From NCBI GenBank assembly GCA_945859605.1, contig OX243817.1, forward strand, positions 21,978,123 to 22,042,122: a stretch of DNA of 64,000 bases, written 5' to 3'. Shown here piece after piece: positions 50,611 to 64,000 of the stretch. The stretch is from Lumbricus rubellus (lineage: Eukaryota; Annelida; Clitellata; Crassiclitellata; Lumbricidae). The position numbers were made by a program, and so were the translations under genes. Under the pieces are notes generated by a model. It had not been told where the DNA came from and searched no databases. It was given only the letters and a program-made list of their open reading frames with translations. Each line of letters starts with the position of its first letter. Positions within the stretch are counted from its first letter, which is position 1.

Positions 50611-51377
50611 TAAAGCGCTACTTGAAAGCCAAGCGCGGGGCACCAGCTTATTCACGAGCGCTGCGTTGAGTCAAAAGGGTTGTCCGTAAGAGTAGTCCGA
50701 GGTGGTCCGGGTCGAGTTACCATAGGATATCCTGGTAGAAGCGCTCATCTTACTCCTCCATGTAGGTGGCAGTTGACAACGTTACCTTATCGCCCTTGAT
50801 ATGAGGCGGCGAGGCCCCTGACCATAATAATATTAATTATAGATGCTGTCTACTTTTAGATAGAGGCAGTCGCCATCTAGCGATTGAGCAACGTAGCGTG
50901 ACACATGTGCCATCTGTCGAGTTAATGGTTAAGTAAGAAAGCTGGACTTGTAGCGCACCTTAGTAGACAACTTTTAATGGCGCAATATCAATTACAGTAA
51001 TAAATAAATAAATAAATAAATAAATAAATGAATAACTATTGAGTAAACAGCAGGTCCTTCACACATTCATACTCGTGTAGCCTGCAAGCAATAAAAATCA
51101 CGTCTTGTCACATAATTGGCGCTACATAATAAATTGATGTAGGCTAATTCTATTTTCGTTTCTGCAGTGGTCTGATTCCATTGTGATAACTTATTTTCGT
51201 TTCTCTTCGGATTCTTTGCTCTCACCGGAAGGTGCCACATTGGTCCGATATGATCATTAGGCCTACTGAGTAGACCCGGACCACCATGGACTACTCCTAC
51301 GGACAACCCTTTTGACTCAACGCAGCGCTCGTGAATAAGCCGGTGCCCCGCGCTTGGCTTTCTAGAGGCGCTTTATA
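50611..51377. repeat. Long inverted repeat, ~104-bp arms
   Basis: 50611-50714 and 51273-51377 are inverse copies sharing AAAGCCAAGCGCGGGGCACC and AGTCAAAAGGGTTGTCCGTA, with few mismatches. Spacer ~560 bp with no ORF of note. A related CCAGCTTATTCAC block occurs at 57800. Confidence 0.78.
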
Positions 51378-51669
51378 AATTAGGAGTTACCGATGACGAT
51401 TCCATTGTGTCAGCACTTCGTGCAATTCTTCTTTTTCTTTTCTACTTTTCCCCTTTTCTCTTTCTTCTTCTCCTCTACATTTGGAATAATTCCAGTAGGG
51501 CCTAAGCTTATAGTTCAACGCGTGCACTGTGCAACACCGAAAATACAAACCACACAATCATGTCGAATGCGATGATGTCAATCAGTCGTCGATGCTGAGA
51601 GGCGTCGAAAGCCACTCATCTGAATTCGTGAAGACAGATGTATGTGGAATAGAGCTGCATACAGTGTAT

Positions 51670-51670
51670 C

Positions 51671-51721
<51 letters not shown>
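51670..51721. repeat. (TA)n microsatellite
   Basis: About 26 dinucleotide units. Confidence 0.97.
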
Positions 51722-51724
<3 letters not shown>

Positions 51725-51990
51725 GATATATACATGTACCATATAACTATTGGTCCCTTCAGGAACAGTCTTCCTCCAGCCCTGCTAGCTGCTGACTCAG
51801 TTGACTCATTCGAATCTGGACTCATGACTTGCATGATCAATTTTGCAAGGCCCATCCTGATGTTAGTATAGTAGACCTGTATGAGACTACAACTGTCAAA
51901 CGCCGACCTAGTTCAGCTAAAAATTCAATGCTTGATCTGTGATCAAGTGTTTTAAGAGCATTGAATCGCTGGATCATAATACTGATGCGA

Positions 51991-52016
51991 TTATTATTAT
52001 TATTATTGTTATTATT

Positions 52017-52076
<60 letters not shown>

Positions 52077-52125
52077 ATTACTATTATTATTATAATCATC
52101 ATCATCATCATCATCATCATCATTT
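51991..52125. repeat. (TTA)n/(ATC)n microsatellite
   Basis: Trinucleotide arrays joined head to tail; poly-Ile ORFs are artefacts. Confidence 0.97.
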
Positions 52126-52647
52126 TATCGTTATGTTTTAAATTATTATCATTATTAACCATTAAATTCCAGGACTGAAGACATACTCAGCAATTCAGTC
52201 TTGGAACTTGATAATGGATTCAAATCAATTTTCTTTTCATCACAAGGATGAACGAAGAGTACGACTGGATGAACTTTCTAATTCCGTTTGTCTAAACGAG
52301 AGCTAAGACTTATACATCGGATGAAAAAGTAGACGCCATAATATTATAAGTTCACAATCGACAATAATTAACCCAAGTTCCAAGTCCACAGAGACTTCAG
52401 TGTTGGAATTTTGGCCGTCTGCGGTGCGTGCGTACGTGCGTTCTGTATATCGTGTATAATTATATACATGTATATGCATTGTATATGCATTGGTCGTATA
52501 CATATGAGTCGACTTTATAACCTCTGCGGAATCTACGCAAAGTGCACATTGCCATCTGGCGCTAACAGCTTCCATCAACAATTAAAGCTACGGCAGCGGG
52601 TGTTTCCACGAAGTATAGATGAACCAACAGACGGAACAACCGACTCA

Positions 52648-52905
52648 TTTATTGACAGATTGACTGACAGACTGACTGACTGATTGACTGACAGACAGAC
52701 AGAGAGACTGACTGACTGACTGATTGACAGACAGACAGACAGTCAGACAGAGAGACTGACTGACTGACTGACTGACTGGCTGGCTGGCTGACTGACTGAC
52801 TGGCTGGCTGACTGACTGACTGACTGACAGACAGACAGACAGACAGACTGACTGACTGACTGACTGACTGACTGACTGACTGACTGACTGACTGACTGAC
52901 TGACG
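52648..52905. repeat. (GACT)n and (GACA)n microsatellite
   Basis: Tetranucleotide array with GGCT variants. The antisense SQSVSQSV ORF is repeat translation. Confidence 0.97.
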
Positions 52906-53507
52906 CTTGCTTAACATGTTGCTCTACATGGACTTCTGTCATAATGCCATTGGACGTGTAGATGGTACACAGCGCGTAGTGATATACATGTATATTCACG
53001 TGATTGAACGGCATCATCAAGTCGGTCTTCTGTGACAACTACATATATAAGAGATTGGTTTGCTCCACTTGCTTTTAAATATGAATCCGTCGCTGCTGAC
53101 ACTGCAGCAGCATTCAGCATCCTTGAGCAGCTCTCATGATGGCGTCGGACATGCTGCTGGAATCCGCCGTCGAAGAAAGAAGTGCACGAGACGCTGCATG
53201 GTCCTTTAAAAGTGGCGGCCAAACAAGGACGATGTCAAGAGAGACTATATCCATGGGTGAAGAACAGAACAATAGCAGGTAGAATCCTTTATACACAGAG
53301 AGAGGAGCGGTCCAGGTAGAAATGCATCGAAACCCTGCATGCAGTATATAATTACATGTATGTGTCCGAAGGAACTTGTTTCGATTAGACCCGCAAGGTA
53401 TATATCCAAAGGCAATAACTTATATAGACCTGCTATAACTATATAGTAGATATACATGCAGATATACGTAGATATATAGGTACACTGGTACACATATAGG
53501 CCTACAT

Positions 53508-53842
<335 letters not shown>

Positions 53843-54195
53843 TTGCCTGGAATATCTAGAACTGCAATCTCCAAAGCATTGGGTATAGATTCTGTTATGC
53901 TAGGGAGAAAAGCCTTCGTTTATCTCCTACGCAAACAGTCGTCTATGTATTATTATGACAACCGATACACATGCAATGTGATCATGCACAACCGACTCTC
54001 ATGCATGTATGATTGTATGAGCAATGACGGTCATGTATACAGAATTGTTGTATACATTATGCATGTTATACAGTTCGACTGTATATACTTCTAAAAATAA
54101 CGTCTGCAACTGCTGCATGTACAGTAACAGATGCTATCTCTGCATGTACAAGTTGTTCTATGATAAACGTATTATGTGGTCAATTTCCTGCCTAT

Positions 54196-54203
54196 GATGA
54201 TTC

Positions 54204-54255
<52 letters not shown>

Positions 54256-54390
54256 GGTGGTGGTGGTGGTGATGGTGGTGGTGGTGGTAGTGCTAGTTTA
54301 ATCATCATGCCACCAGCACACCACACCCACCACCACTATCACCATCGCCACCATCATCATCATCATCATCATCATCATTATTATTATTAT
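54196..54390. repeat. (GAT)n, (GGT)n and (CAT)n arrays
   Basis: GAT then GGT, then their complement-phase CAC/CAT array, so the locus is partly self-complementary. Confidence 0.93.
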
Positions 54391-54689
54391 TACTACACTT
54401 GTTGTTGTTGTTATTTCTATTTTTACTACTGCTACTACTATGCAATATGCATGTTATACTACTATTATACTACAACTACTACACTTATTGGTATTGTAAT
54501 TGGATGTTTTCGTGTACATCTGGCAAAGAAAGAAGCCCTCAGCAGAATAAGTGCTGTGTCGACTTCAACAGCGGTTCGTGTTTATTCGAAACAGCAAATG
54601 AGTCGTCGGCTGAGGCGGCGTTTCACTCAAGTGGTCGTCGGATGTAGGGGGAGGGGCACTTGAGATTGTACTGTTCCTCTTATTCACTA

Positions 54690-54900
54690 CCAGTCCCCCT
54701 ATACTTCTTCCTCCTCGTTCTTCTCCTTTCCCTACCTCCTCCTCTTCCTCCTCTTCCTCCTCCTCGTCTTCCTTCTCCTCCTTCTCTTCCTCCTCTTCCT
54801 CCTTCTCCTCGTCGTCGTCCTCCTCCTCCACCTCCTCTTTCTCGTCGTCCTCTTCCTCCTCTTTTTTCTTCTCCTCCTCATCCTCTTATTCTCATTCTAA
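54690..54900. repeat. (TCC)n-rich polypyrimidine tract
   Basis: TCCTCC/TTCTCC mix; ORFs here reflect composition. Confidence 0.9.
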
Positions 54901-55151
54901 CTTCTGCATGCACGTCTCTGTTCATCTGTCTCGTTCTCCTGTTCCTTCGCGTTCTTATCCACTTAGTCTCGTTCTTAGCCGCGTTCTCTCTTTCCACTTT
55001 CCACTTCACGTCATCCTCCTTTTTCACTCTCCACTTCCTTCTCTATATAAGCTTACTCATTCATCTTCTTCTTCTCCAACAAACGCCAAAAATTTATTTG
55101 AGAGTCTTTGGAAAAACATCGCCCGATAAGAAGGAAGGAAGGACGTGTATG

Positions 55152-55204
55152 CTATATATATATATATATATATAATATATATATATATTATATATATATA
55201 TATA
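55152..55204. repeat. (TA)n microsatellite
   Basis: Interrupted TA array. Confidence 0.95.
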
Positions 55205-55209
55205 CGGTG

Positions 55210-56380
55210 GGCTGCAGGAGAAGGAAAGAGATAATACATCACTGGGTGTAACAAGCACTTCAAGTTTTTCTCGTGTATGTTATAGCTTTGGAACCCCCAG
55301 GCTCCTGTCTGATATACCACCACGCATAGACATGCAAACACACATAATATCATGTACACTGCATGTATACACGAAATTGTATATACAATAAAATACTGTA
55401 AGTTTGTTTGACTTGTATTTATTTGTAAATTTATACTCTGTATATATAGACTAACTTAGCAGCATGCCAGCATGTATCGAGTGCCCTTCCTAAGGAGATG
55501 CCCACATGGACATACAGGTGGATCCAGGGAGTGGAGTGGTCGCGGGTATACTATAGTCTATTTCACTGGTACATCAACAGTCTATAGCTAGGGTGTAATT
55601 TAACTGTAGGCTATTTCAAATGACTCGAGTTGCCTGAGCATTTGCGTAAACAGTATAGGTCTACCTGACTCATTGGTTCCCTCTGATTAAATTTTTGCAT
55701 TTGCATGTCCAAACTGTTGTGAATGTACCGAAAGAGGAATTGTGATGCTTCACTAATTTCACTGACCTGCAGTTCAAATTTGCTTTAATTACCAGAAGAC
55801 GTTCAGATTAAAGGATCTCGCCCATCTGACCCTCTGACCCTCTGACCAAACATGCATACAGTCAATCGTTACAGTGCAGGGTACACTATAAATCATGGTG
55901 GATTCGGTAGTGCGAAATTGTAATTATGATCACCATAAAAAGCTCAAGTTACAACGTTCGCCATAAATCGCCCTCTGCCCTGGTTACTGTTATGACTGAC
56001 CTGGCTGCAAAAAATTTGTGGCTCAGCCACTGATGAGATGCCTTGAGATTGCTGAAGATATCGTGCATGGGAGATGGACAAAGACGAGTGAAGGAAACGC
56101 GTTGCCCGATGTGCAGTAGACCTACCTACAGCAGCAAGAGATAGACTAAGTGCTAAGTAAGTAATTTATAAATTCCTCGCAGATGCTTCAGTCGTCCGAG
56201 TCCATATAATCACAAACAAATGTGCATCAAGGAAGTGAAACGTATACAAAACTAATTAATTACTTAATTATTCACAATTTTAAGTGAACATAAAAAACAC
56301 CTACACTCCTACAGTATGAAACTGTTGGCTCCATGGCGTTTCGTATATAGCCTGTATGCAGCATTCCAGTTCATTTATAA
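55210..56380. other. No recognisable gene
   Basis: Unique sequence. At 55970-56030 there is a degraded hAT-like right end (CTGGCTGCAAAAAATTTGTG ... CAGCCACTG) resembling that of 42755-44190. Confidence 0.45.
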
Positions 56381-56384
56381 TATA

Positions 56385-56765
56385 CTAGCTGTACCCAGCC
56401 ACGCTTTGCTGTGGCATAAAAGACCTTCCGTCTCCCTCCCAATGATAGAGCCCAATAATGATGAAAGGCCTTTTTTGCGACTCGCTTATGACGTCACAGC
56501 GCGCGACCTCATTGATGTTTCGTCTGCTGTGTTTGGGGACTTTCTGAAATCTGACAGTTTTGTTGAATTTGCAAATGGCGGTCGAACGTATTGCAAAGTT
56601 CACTTTTTGTGTAAAATATTGGGTTTTTTCGGGGGAAAAAAATCTTAAGACACGGTGCTATTGGAATGGAAGGTTTTGGTAAATTTTCACAACAATCGAT
56701 ACGTAACTTTGGGCGTGATTTAATTACTAACTATTGGACAGTTTCATTTTTATATATATATATGA
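56385..56765 (-). mobile_element. Short Helitron-like element, 381 bp
   Basis: On the minus strand starts TCATATATATATATAAAAAT after A and ends with CAAAGCGTGGCTGGGTACAGCTAG before T. The 3' end matches that of 49360-50308. Confidence 0.76.
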
Positions 56766-57286
56766 TTTGTCGATTGTGGTACGGAATACAATTATATAGT
56801 ATTATTGCCTTGTCTTGTAGATAAACAGAGTGTTACCTGTAATCGTGTTAGTTCCTGTAGCGAAGGCTGCTGCCTATTATAGTCTACTTTCAGCTCACTG
56901 TATCAAACCATTGCAAGCTGGCCACAATAGCTTACCCTAAAGTAGACATGCTTTATCAGACAGCAACAGACAGCTATGCAGTTTGTATAGGCCTATATCC
57001 ATTACCCATGCACATAAGCCTACCAATGTTGGCCTACTTAAGAGATTCCAACGTCGGGCTTTTTTAACGATCTGCACACGGGCACCATAAAAATCATGGC
57101 AACCGAATAAAGAGGGCGAAGCAGCGAAGCCAACGAGTTTACTGAATTGTGAGGAGGTTGCAGGATGATCGTATAAGACTCTGTCACGAAATGCGCACGA
57201 ACGCCGAATCGTCTCTCGCTACCCTACCACCACAGAACCAACCTTTTATTCGGAAGATGGCGCTGGTTAACTCGGGTCAGTTAAAC

Positions 57287-58055
57287 CAGCGGTTCTCAAC
57301 CGGGGGTCCGCGGACCCCTGGGGGTCCGCGGCCATCTGCCTGGGGGTCCGCGAGCTCCGGCCATCTGCCTGGGGGTCCGCGAGCTAGTCCTGAAAATTAT
57401 ATATTTCTTATTTAAAAACATAGAAACAGATAAATTCTTGTCAATTTTTCAATATAGGCTAATATTATATACTTTTCAATGGTGACATGAAAGTAATGAT
57501 ACGCTGATTAATGACAAATTCATCTGTTTTAGATGGGTCCGTTTTGAACCAAATCATTAAACTGACTAGTGACATTAGGCCTACATTGAAGATGTAGGCC
57601 TAATGTTGCATTCATGCAAGAGTCAGCTTGTTGCAATGTTGCATAAGTGTTTCGAGCAGATAAACTTAGTCCAAGTTAAAATAAAATACAGTTTTTTTCT
57701 AATAAATTTAATCTTATTAGTAATATAGATGTGTATACTACAGAATCGTAATCGTAATCTCGAGACTTCTACAGCGCCCAAAAAAGCGAAGTCGCGGGAA
57801 CCAGCTTATTCACAGGTGCTTAATCAAAACAAAATCGATAGGCAGCGGGTCAAGTCCGGAGAGTCAGGCAGGCAGATTCCTCAGGAGTGCAGAGGCATAG
57901 CTATGCTATATTATGGCATAGGCCTACATGTAGGCCTAGTATTATACAGTATTATACAGTCGCACAGTCACGATCACCAAATTTTGTTGGGGGTCCGTGA
58001 CCGGAACCAAAAATTAAAAAAGGGTCCGTGAGTGTGAAAAGGTTGAGAACCGCTG
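57287..58055. mobile_element. hAT-like element, 769 bp
   Basis: Ends CAGCGGTTCTCAACC in perfect inverted orientation and perfect 8-bp duplication AGTTAAAC (57279-57286, 58056-58063). GGGGGTCCGCG subrepeats near the left end. No transposase. Confidence 0.9.
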
Positions 58056-58153
58056 AGTTAAACTCGTCTCCAGTAATAACTTTTATCTGTCTACCATACA
58101 ACGAATTGTCATCACACAGCGTACATGTTGTGGCAGGCTGAAATTAAACGAAT

Positions 58154-58154
<1 letters not shown>

Positions 58155-58205
<51 letters not shown>

Positions 58206-58285
58206 ACCACACCACCACCCAAAACCACCACCACCAGCATCACACCCACCACCACCACCACCACCACCACCACCACCACCACCCA
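58155..58285. repeat. (ATC)n/(CCA)n microsatellite
   Basis: Trinucleotide arrays; antisense poly-Val/Asp ORF is an artefact. Confidence 0.96.
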
Positions 58286-58299
58286 CCTCCGCAATTCTT

Positions 58300-60570
58300 A
58301 GAGGACCATTTGCATTATACCTGAATATACGACCATGACATAATTTTGAGGTTAACTGCTGGTTCAAAATCAGAATGACAAAACATCATAGCACCTTATG
58401 GGCCTACCAGTGTAAGAATTGTGGAAAAATAACTGGGGGTTGGACCATTATCCACTTGGAATCGGTGTGTAAAAAACCGACTTTAACATGGGGCTCTAAG
58501 AAAGACTGGGGGGTTGAAACCCCCAACCCCCTAGCAATTCTCGCCCAGGGGCCTACTGCATATTAATTATCTGCAGTTGTGTGGTGTGTTTTGTTATAAT
58601 TTCTGCAAACAGGCCAAGGCTGAAACCGCATAATCACACCATGTGGTACCTAAATACCATTCCATATTTACATATTACAGCAGCGTAGATAATTATTATT
58701 CAGGGCCAAATATTGGGTTTGGTCATTTCGTGCCAAGCACCACTTACAAGTACCTGTATGCATGTTCCTGCACATTGTTTTGGAGAGCTTCTACTAAAGC
58801 TTTCACGCATATCTGCAGCAAAAACCTTGCTCATAGCAATCTTTCTCCAGATCCTGGAACAATCTGGAGGAGGGATGCATTTCCAGGAGTATGCTCATCC
58901 ATCATACATATAATTATGTATTATGAAGAATATGTATTGCATATTAAAGAGACGATGAATGTATTATTAGTTCTTATAACAGTCTTCTTTCAAAGAAGTT
59001 CTAAAGGATTTTGCAATCACAAAATTATATATAGCCTATATTCCCGGTGATTTACAAGAGTGTGTATCGACCCAAAAAATTTCCTCTCTTATTATGCATT
59101 CATAATTATATAGCCTAAATATATATCATATTATATATATTATATTAGGCCTAGTGATAAGCTTATATATTTTTCTCGTGTTAGACATGGATCGATATGA
59201 ATATACATTATACACATTATATATAATTTATATGTATGTGGCGGCCTCTGACGGTTGGTGTTTTCAAGGATATGCGACTGAACTGCAGACTGAATAAGCG
59301 GAAGAACTCCTCTGCAGCAGAGATGATAACTCTTATCACTTGTTCGTCTGTCCAACCGTGTGCTTGTCTACGTGTGTTTGCCTGCTTGTGCTTCTACGTG
59401 TGCACTCGTGTCAGGTGAATAACGTTCCTGCGTAAGTGTATACACAGGCCCTTGTATGAAGTGCATGCATGGACGGACGGTATATTTTAAAGGCGGTCAT
59501 ACCTTTGCTTTATCGGCTGCATGCCAACCAAGCCTCTACTTTCACACCACCAGCATGCGACCGACTGTAATATGCATCAACGTTGCCACTCTCAAAAATA
59601 AAATAAAAACCCAAGCTGGAGCGCCGAAAAACCCAAGAAAACCCAAGTTGCCCAAATCGTCCGAAAATGTCACAAATTTCCCATCCGAAAATTCTGATGA
59701 CCCTTTTTTAGTCATCCGGCCCAAATCTTCCCGACATGTCCGCAATGTCCTGAATTTTTACCAAAAAAACAAGTTTTCCCCGAAAAACCCCATTTCCCAA
59801 GTTCGGATAAAAAAAACTAGATTTTTTTGGACGGAAAAGAAACCAAGAAAAAACCCAAGTTCTTCCCAAAAAACCCATTTTCCAAGTTCGGATCTAAAAA
59901 CCCAAGATCTTGGGGGGGGAAACCCAATGAGTGGCAACGCTGATACGCATATCGGGACTGCAGCCGCAAGCACTCATCTACCCACCCCCGTAGACTTGCA
60001 CGAAGTCAGATTATTCTGATCTGGTTTTCTCCTATGCATGCGAAAGATAGCGGTGAAGGTAAAATAGGCTTGCGTGTATGCTGTGTTTTTCACCACTTAG
60101 CATTTTTAACGAGATGGGTGCTGAAAAGTTTAGGACCTAACACTTTTTTACACATGCATGCACCCAGCGAAGATGTTTACAGGATAACTCCATAGATTAA
60201 GTTTCTGGTCATTAACTCGGCCACGGCAAGGTTAACCTCTTAATTGTCTCCGGCAGCAAGGCAACGAACGTATACCCTTATAATAATACACCACCGCGCC
60301 CCATTATATATAATTAATTATTAATATATTGTCGCTGACGTTTACACAATGTATACATTATAAAACATAATTATAAGCTTATAGACCTAAAAGTATAGAC
60401 TTGCAGTAGGTCTACATCGATGTGCTGCTGGTGTGTATATGACAAGAAAGCTGTCGGCTTGTTTGTCTACAGCTAAGACTGAGTTGGCCTGTAAGTGGCC
60501 TACCGCGATCTGTCACAGTCTGTCTATATTGACCTATTGCTTAGGTACGTGTCGATGTTATTTACCCACA
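58300..60570. other. No recognisable gene
   Basis: One ORF (59456-60019) spans an AAACCCAAG-rich stretch (59600-59930) in which AAAACCCAAGTT-like motifs recur; it looks like degenerate repeat, not a protein gene. Confidence 0.45.
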
Positions 60571-60578
60571 TACATGTA

Positions 60579-61741
60579 CAGGGTGGGCCAAAAAAAAATA
60601 CCCCCCCTAAGATTTTTGCCGATATCTTGACCAAAAGTAAGAATTTCGGAATGAAATTTTACAGTCTTAAAGACAATTCATATTTACACCAGATGGCCGG
60701 ATTTCATTAAAATATTTCAAACAGAACAAATGTTATGCCACTTTTAGTGAGGCCACCCACCGTTTTTTGACGATTCAAAAACGCGACGCGACAAAAAGTA
60801 ATAAAAATTCAATCTAATTATTCTAGCCAATATCTTGGCCAAAAGTAAGAATATCGAAATGAAATTTTACAGGCTTAAAGACATTTCATATCTGCGTATT
60901 AAGGTCAGATTTCATCAAAATATTTCCAAAGCAACAAAAGTTATACCACTTTTAGGGAGGCCACCCCCCAATTTTTGACAATTCAAAGACGTAACGCAGC
61001 AAAAACACGATTTTATTAAGTCTCATCTCAAATAATTATTATCAAATAGCCTTGATATTGACAGATGATCATTATTATTACTATTTAAAAAATAAACAGG
61101 GTACCAGCGTAGCTGCACGACACTGAGAAGTCACTAAGCAAGATGACAATCAAATTGGTAAATAAGGAATCTGTCAGATTAATCAGGGGTCCATCAAGAA
61201 CTTTGCAAAGAGACTCAAAAGAAGTGTTGGCACTGGTGTTGGGTACATTGAACACAAGTTGTGAAGCACTATAGCCAGTTTCATTTGACAACAGTTACTT
61301 AAGATGAGACTTAATGAAATCGTGTTTGTGCTACTTTTTGTTGCGTTTCGTTTTTGAATCGTCAAAAACGGTGGGTGGTCCCGCTAAAAGTGGTATAACT
61401 TGTGTTGTGTTTGAAATATTTTGATGAAATCAGGTCATAATGTGTAAATATGAATTGCCTTTAAGCACGTAAAATTTCATTTCGAAATTCCTACTTTTGG
61501 TCAAGATATTGGCAAAAAACCTAATTTTTTTGCGTTTCGTTTTTGAATCGTCAAAAAACGGGGGGTGGCCTCACTAAAACTGATATAACTTTTGGTCTGT
61601 TTGGTATATTTAGATTAAATCTGGCCATCATGTGTAAATATGAATTGCCTTTAAGACTGCAAAATTTCATTTCAAAATTCTTACTTCTGGCCAAAATATT
61701 GGCAAAAAACCTAGGGGGGGTCTTTTTTTTGGCCCACCCTG
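60579..61741. mobile_element. mariner-like foldback element, 1163 bp
   Basis: Ends CAGGGTGGGCCAAAAAAA inverted at both borders, flanked by TA. Each arm holds two tandem ~200-bp subrepeats (GAAATTTTACAGTCTTAAAG ... CACTTTTAGTGAGGCCACCC). The subrepeat also occurs at 17341-17520. No transposase. Confidence 0.85.
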
Positions 61742-61772
61742 TATATATATACATATATATATATATATATGG
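61742..61772. repeat. (TA)n microsatellite
   Basis: Directly at the right border of the preceding element. Confidence 0.9.
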
Positions 61773-61774
61773 GT

Positions 61775-63050
61775 ACATTATATAGCCTATATGTAGGCCT
61801 ATAAGCTATATAATGTCCATATATAATATACATCAGAGTGTATATATACATGTACAGGCTACATGAGAATGTGCTTGCGTTTTGCACTGCACCGGTATAG
61901 CTTATGTGTGTATACTGTGAACCTACGTGTGTATAAGCCTAACTAAATGACGGCGATATATTATACATAATAAAGTGATAATATTCTATTTCTTTATAAG
62001 CCTATAAAATTATATCAATACTATAAAATTAGTCCCAACGGTTTTGTCAATCTGTAGTAACTGCATGGTATTTCAATATGTAAAACATTCGTTCCAGTCA
62101 CTTTGGTTCTACGTGCGTGCAACAGCCTACCAACCGAGACCTTTCCAAAAGTATATGGTCCGGGGCTGAATTCCGGAAGCAGTTCTAAGTATTTTTCTTT
62201 AAACAAAAATTGACGGGCTATAGTTTTCGCCATCTATTCTTGGAAGAGGTCTTATGCCATAACGTCATCCACATGTAGGCCTACATGGACAACATGGACA
62301 ACACCGATATTAATTGCTTATTATAAATCAAATCTTTGTCTAACAGTTACTTATACTATGACAATGAAAAATTTCCTCAGAGTAATGTGTTTTGTTTATC
62401 AGAGCATGGTTCACTAACTGCATGATTAAGCTTTTGTTCTGTAAATGATTTTAGCATCATATATTGGCAGTCTCTCAGCCTCTGTGTTATATAGGTAATA
62501 AGGCAATAATAAAGGTGGGGCTATATAGGTAAGCGCGTATACATATATGAAATATATAATACATAATATATTTCCTTAATTATATATATTATATAATAAA
62601 TATATAGCAAGAGATAGACAGAGATAGACAGACAGAGGGAGAGAGACACAGACAGACAGAGTTTTCTTTGTTCCTATAATACATGTATATACTTTGTTGT
62701 GTTATTGCGTCACTCACATCATTGGTTGATTACATTTGAACACCTGATCCATTAACTCACCTAAATCCGACTCTATTATATAATTATACGTCGCTTCCTT
62801 TATTTCTTTCTTTGTCCTCTGCAGCCCTTTGTCTTTCGCGCCCATCTAGACATCTGTCTGCATGTCCTGCTAATTGTCTGCCTGTATGTCCGTCTGCGTG
62901 TCTGTGCGTTTGACAGGCATCGTGTATCAAGAGTTACGTATGAGCTGCTAATTAAAGGAATCCCTTCTGGTGCAATATAAATAGGCTGAGAGCTGATTTA
63001 TATATAGGCTGCATTTCTCAACTGGTGCCATAATTAAAACTGGAATGACG
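61775..63050. other. No recognisable gene
   Basis: AT-rich; a short GACAGA/GATAGA run near 62610-62660. Confidence 0.5.
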
Positions 63051-63354
63051 GAAGGTGGAGGGATGGGAGTGACCCTTTGACTGAGACTCGGTCGGAAGAG
63101 GAGGAGAAGCAGGAGGAAGAGGTCCGTGGAACTGGTAATTTAAGTGATACAATCGTGAAGCAGCATCAGCAGCAGTAAAATAGCATCATCTACAGCATCT
63201 GGCTGCAGTCAAAATGACATTCTATCGACTGCAGTATAGCTTGAGATGCTGACAACTTTATCACACAGATGTCCGCTGAGTCAACGGCGCTGAATCGACG
63301 TTGTCCGACTTGGAAGCAAGAGAAAGCGGCACGTCATCTCTCTCCGCTTTCTCT

Positions 63355-63373
63355 CTGTGTCTGTCTGTGTCTG

Positions 63374-63420
<47 letters not shown>

Positions 63421-63421
63421 G

Positions 63422-63458
<37 letters not shown>

Positions 63459-63460
63459 GT
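63355..63460. repeat. (TCTG)n/(TC)n microsatellite
   Basis: Array of the same motif pair as at 53.5 kb. Confidence 0.95.
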
Positions 63461-63504
63461 GCAGATGTGGATTCTCAGTCTTTCCCAGTTATTTACCGAT
63501 CATC

Positions 63505-63925
63505 TACAAGACGCCCATTAGAGCTGTGACAAGACAACTACAAGACGCCCATTACAGTTGTAACAAGACGCCCATTTACCAGACGCCCAGTAGAGTTGTA
63601 ACAAGACAACTACAAGACGCCCATTAGAGTTGCAACAAGACGCCCATTTACCAGACGCCCAGTAGAGTTGTAACAAGACAACTACAAGACGCCCATTAGA
63701 GTTGTAACAAGACAACTACAAGACGCCCAATAGAGCTGTGACAAGACGCCCCTTCTATATATACAAGAGTAACAAGACGCCCAATGGGGTTTAACTAGAC
63801 GCCCATTAGAATTGTAACAAGACGCCCCATCTACACGACGCCCATCTTCAAGACGCCCATTAGAGTTGCAACAAGACGCTCCATGATCTACAAGACGCCC
63901 CTTGCTTCGTTTTGATGAACACCCT
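63505..63925. repeat. Variable minisatellite, ACAAGACGCCCATTAGAGTT unit
   Basis: About 17 irregular copies, with unit length switching between roughly 11, 17 and 24 bp by gain or loss of ACAAGACAACT and TTACCAGACGCCC blocks. ORFs in it are repeat translations. Confidence 0.88.
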
Positions 63926-64000
63926 TTAACCCAATAGCACCACATTTGTTAGCCATCTGGACCGAGATGCACAAGAGGGTATAACTCATACTCTTTGCGT

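Noticed and set aside
52645..53296. SQSV-repeat ORFs and neighbours
   Set aside because: GACT microsatellite translation; the remainder has no homology signal.

Overview
The window is animal nuclear DNA. It is AT-rich, almost gene-empty and packed with microsatellites, tRNA-derived SINEs and short non-autonomous DNA transposons, and its genes are split by GT-AG introns. A bilaterian invertebrate, probably marine, fits best because secreted fibrinogen-domain lectins are typically expanded there. The sequence alone does not fix the phylum. The palindrome TAGGCCTA is scattered everywhere, even inside simple repeats.

The clear genes are three paralogues on the minus strand, about 12-13 kb apart: A (15160-20081), B (28675-33062) and C (40875-45447). 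Each is rebuilt here as four exons: a signal peptide with a PAN/apple-like domain; a 25-nt micro-exon; a 132 or 144-nt cysteine exon with a fibronectin-II-like motif; and a C-terminal fibrinogen-related domain (FReD) exon. With intron phases 0, 1 and 1, all three close to intact frames of 355, 361 and 376 aa. They look like secreted recognition lectins of the FREP/ficolin kind. A 45-bp exon relic at 13035 and a duplicated 5' flank at 13575-14010 mark a fourth, decayed copy. A plus-strand ORF at 10847-11866 encodes an NHL-type beta-propeller and stands apart from the cluster.

Layout: 1-4.4 kb is a composite foldback element carrying a nested insertion. 4.6-6.3 kb is a SINE split by a G-rich foldback element, followed by a LINE relic. 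6.6-14.6 kb holds hAT-like MITEs, other elements and the NHL ORF. 15-46 kb is the lectin cluster, with transposons filling the introns. 46-64 kb has no gene I can support: Helitron-like elements, hAT-like and mariner-like elements, long microsatellites (TC, GACT, TTA, TCC, ATC/CCA) and a minisatellite at the right edge. Many insertions have exact 8-bp or TA target-site duplications, so their borders are known to the base.
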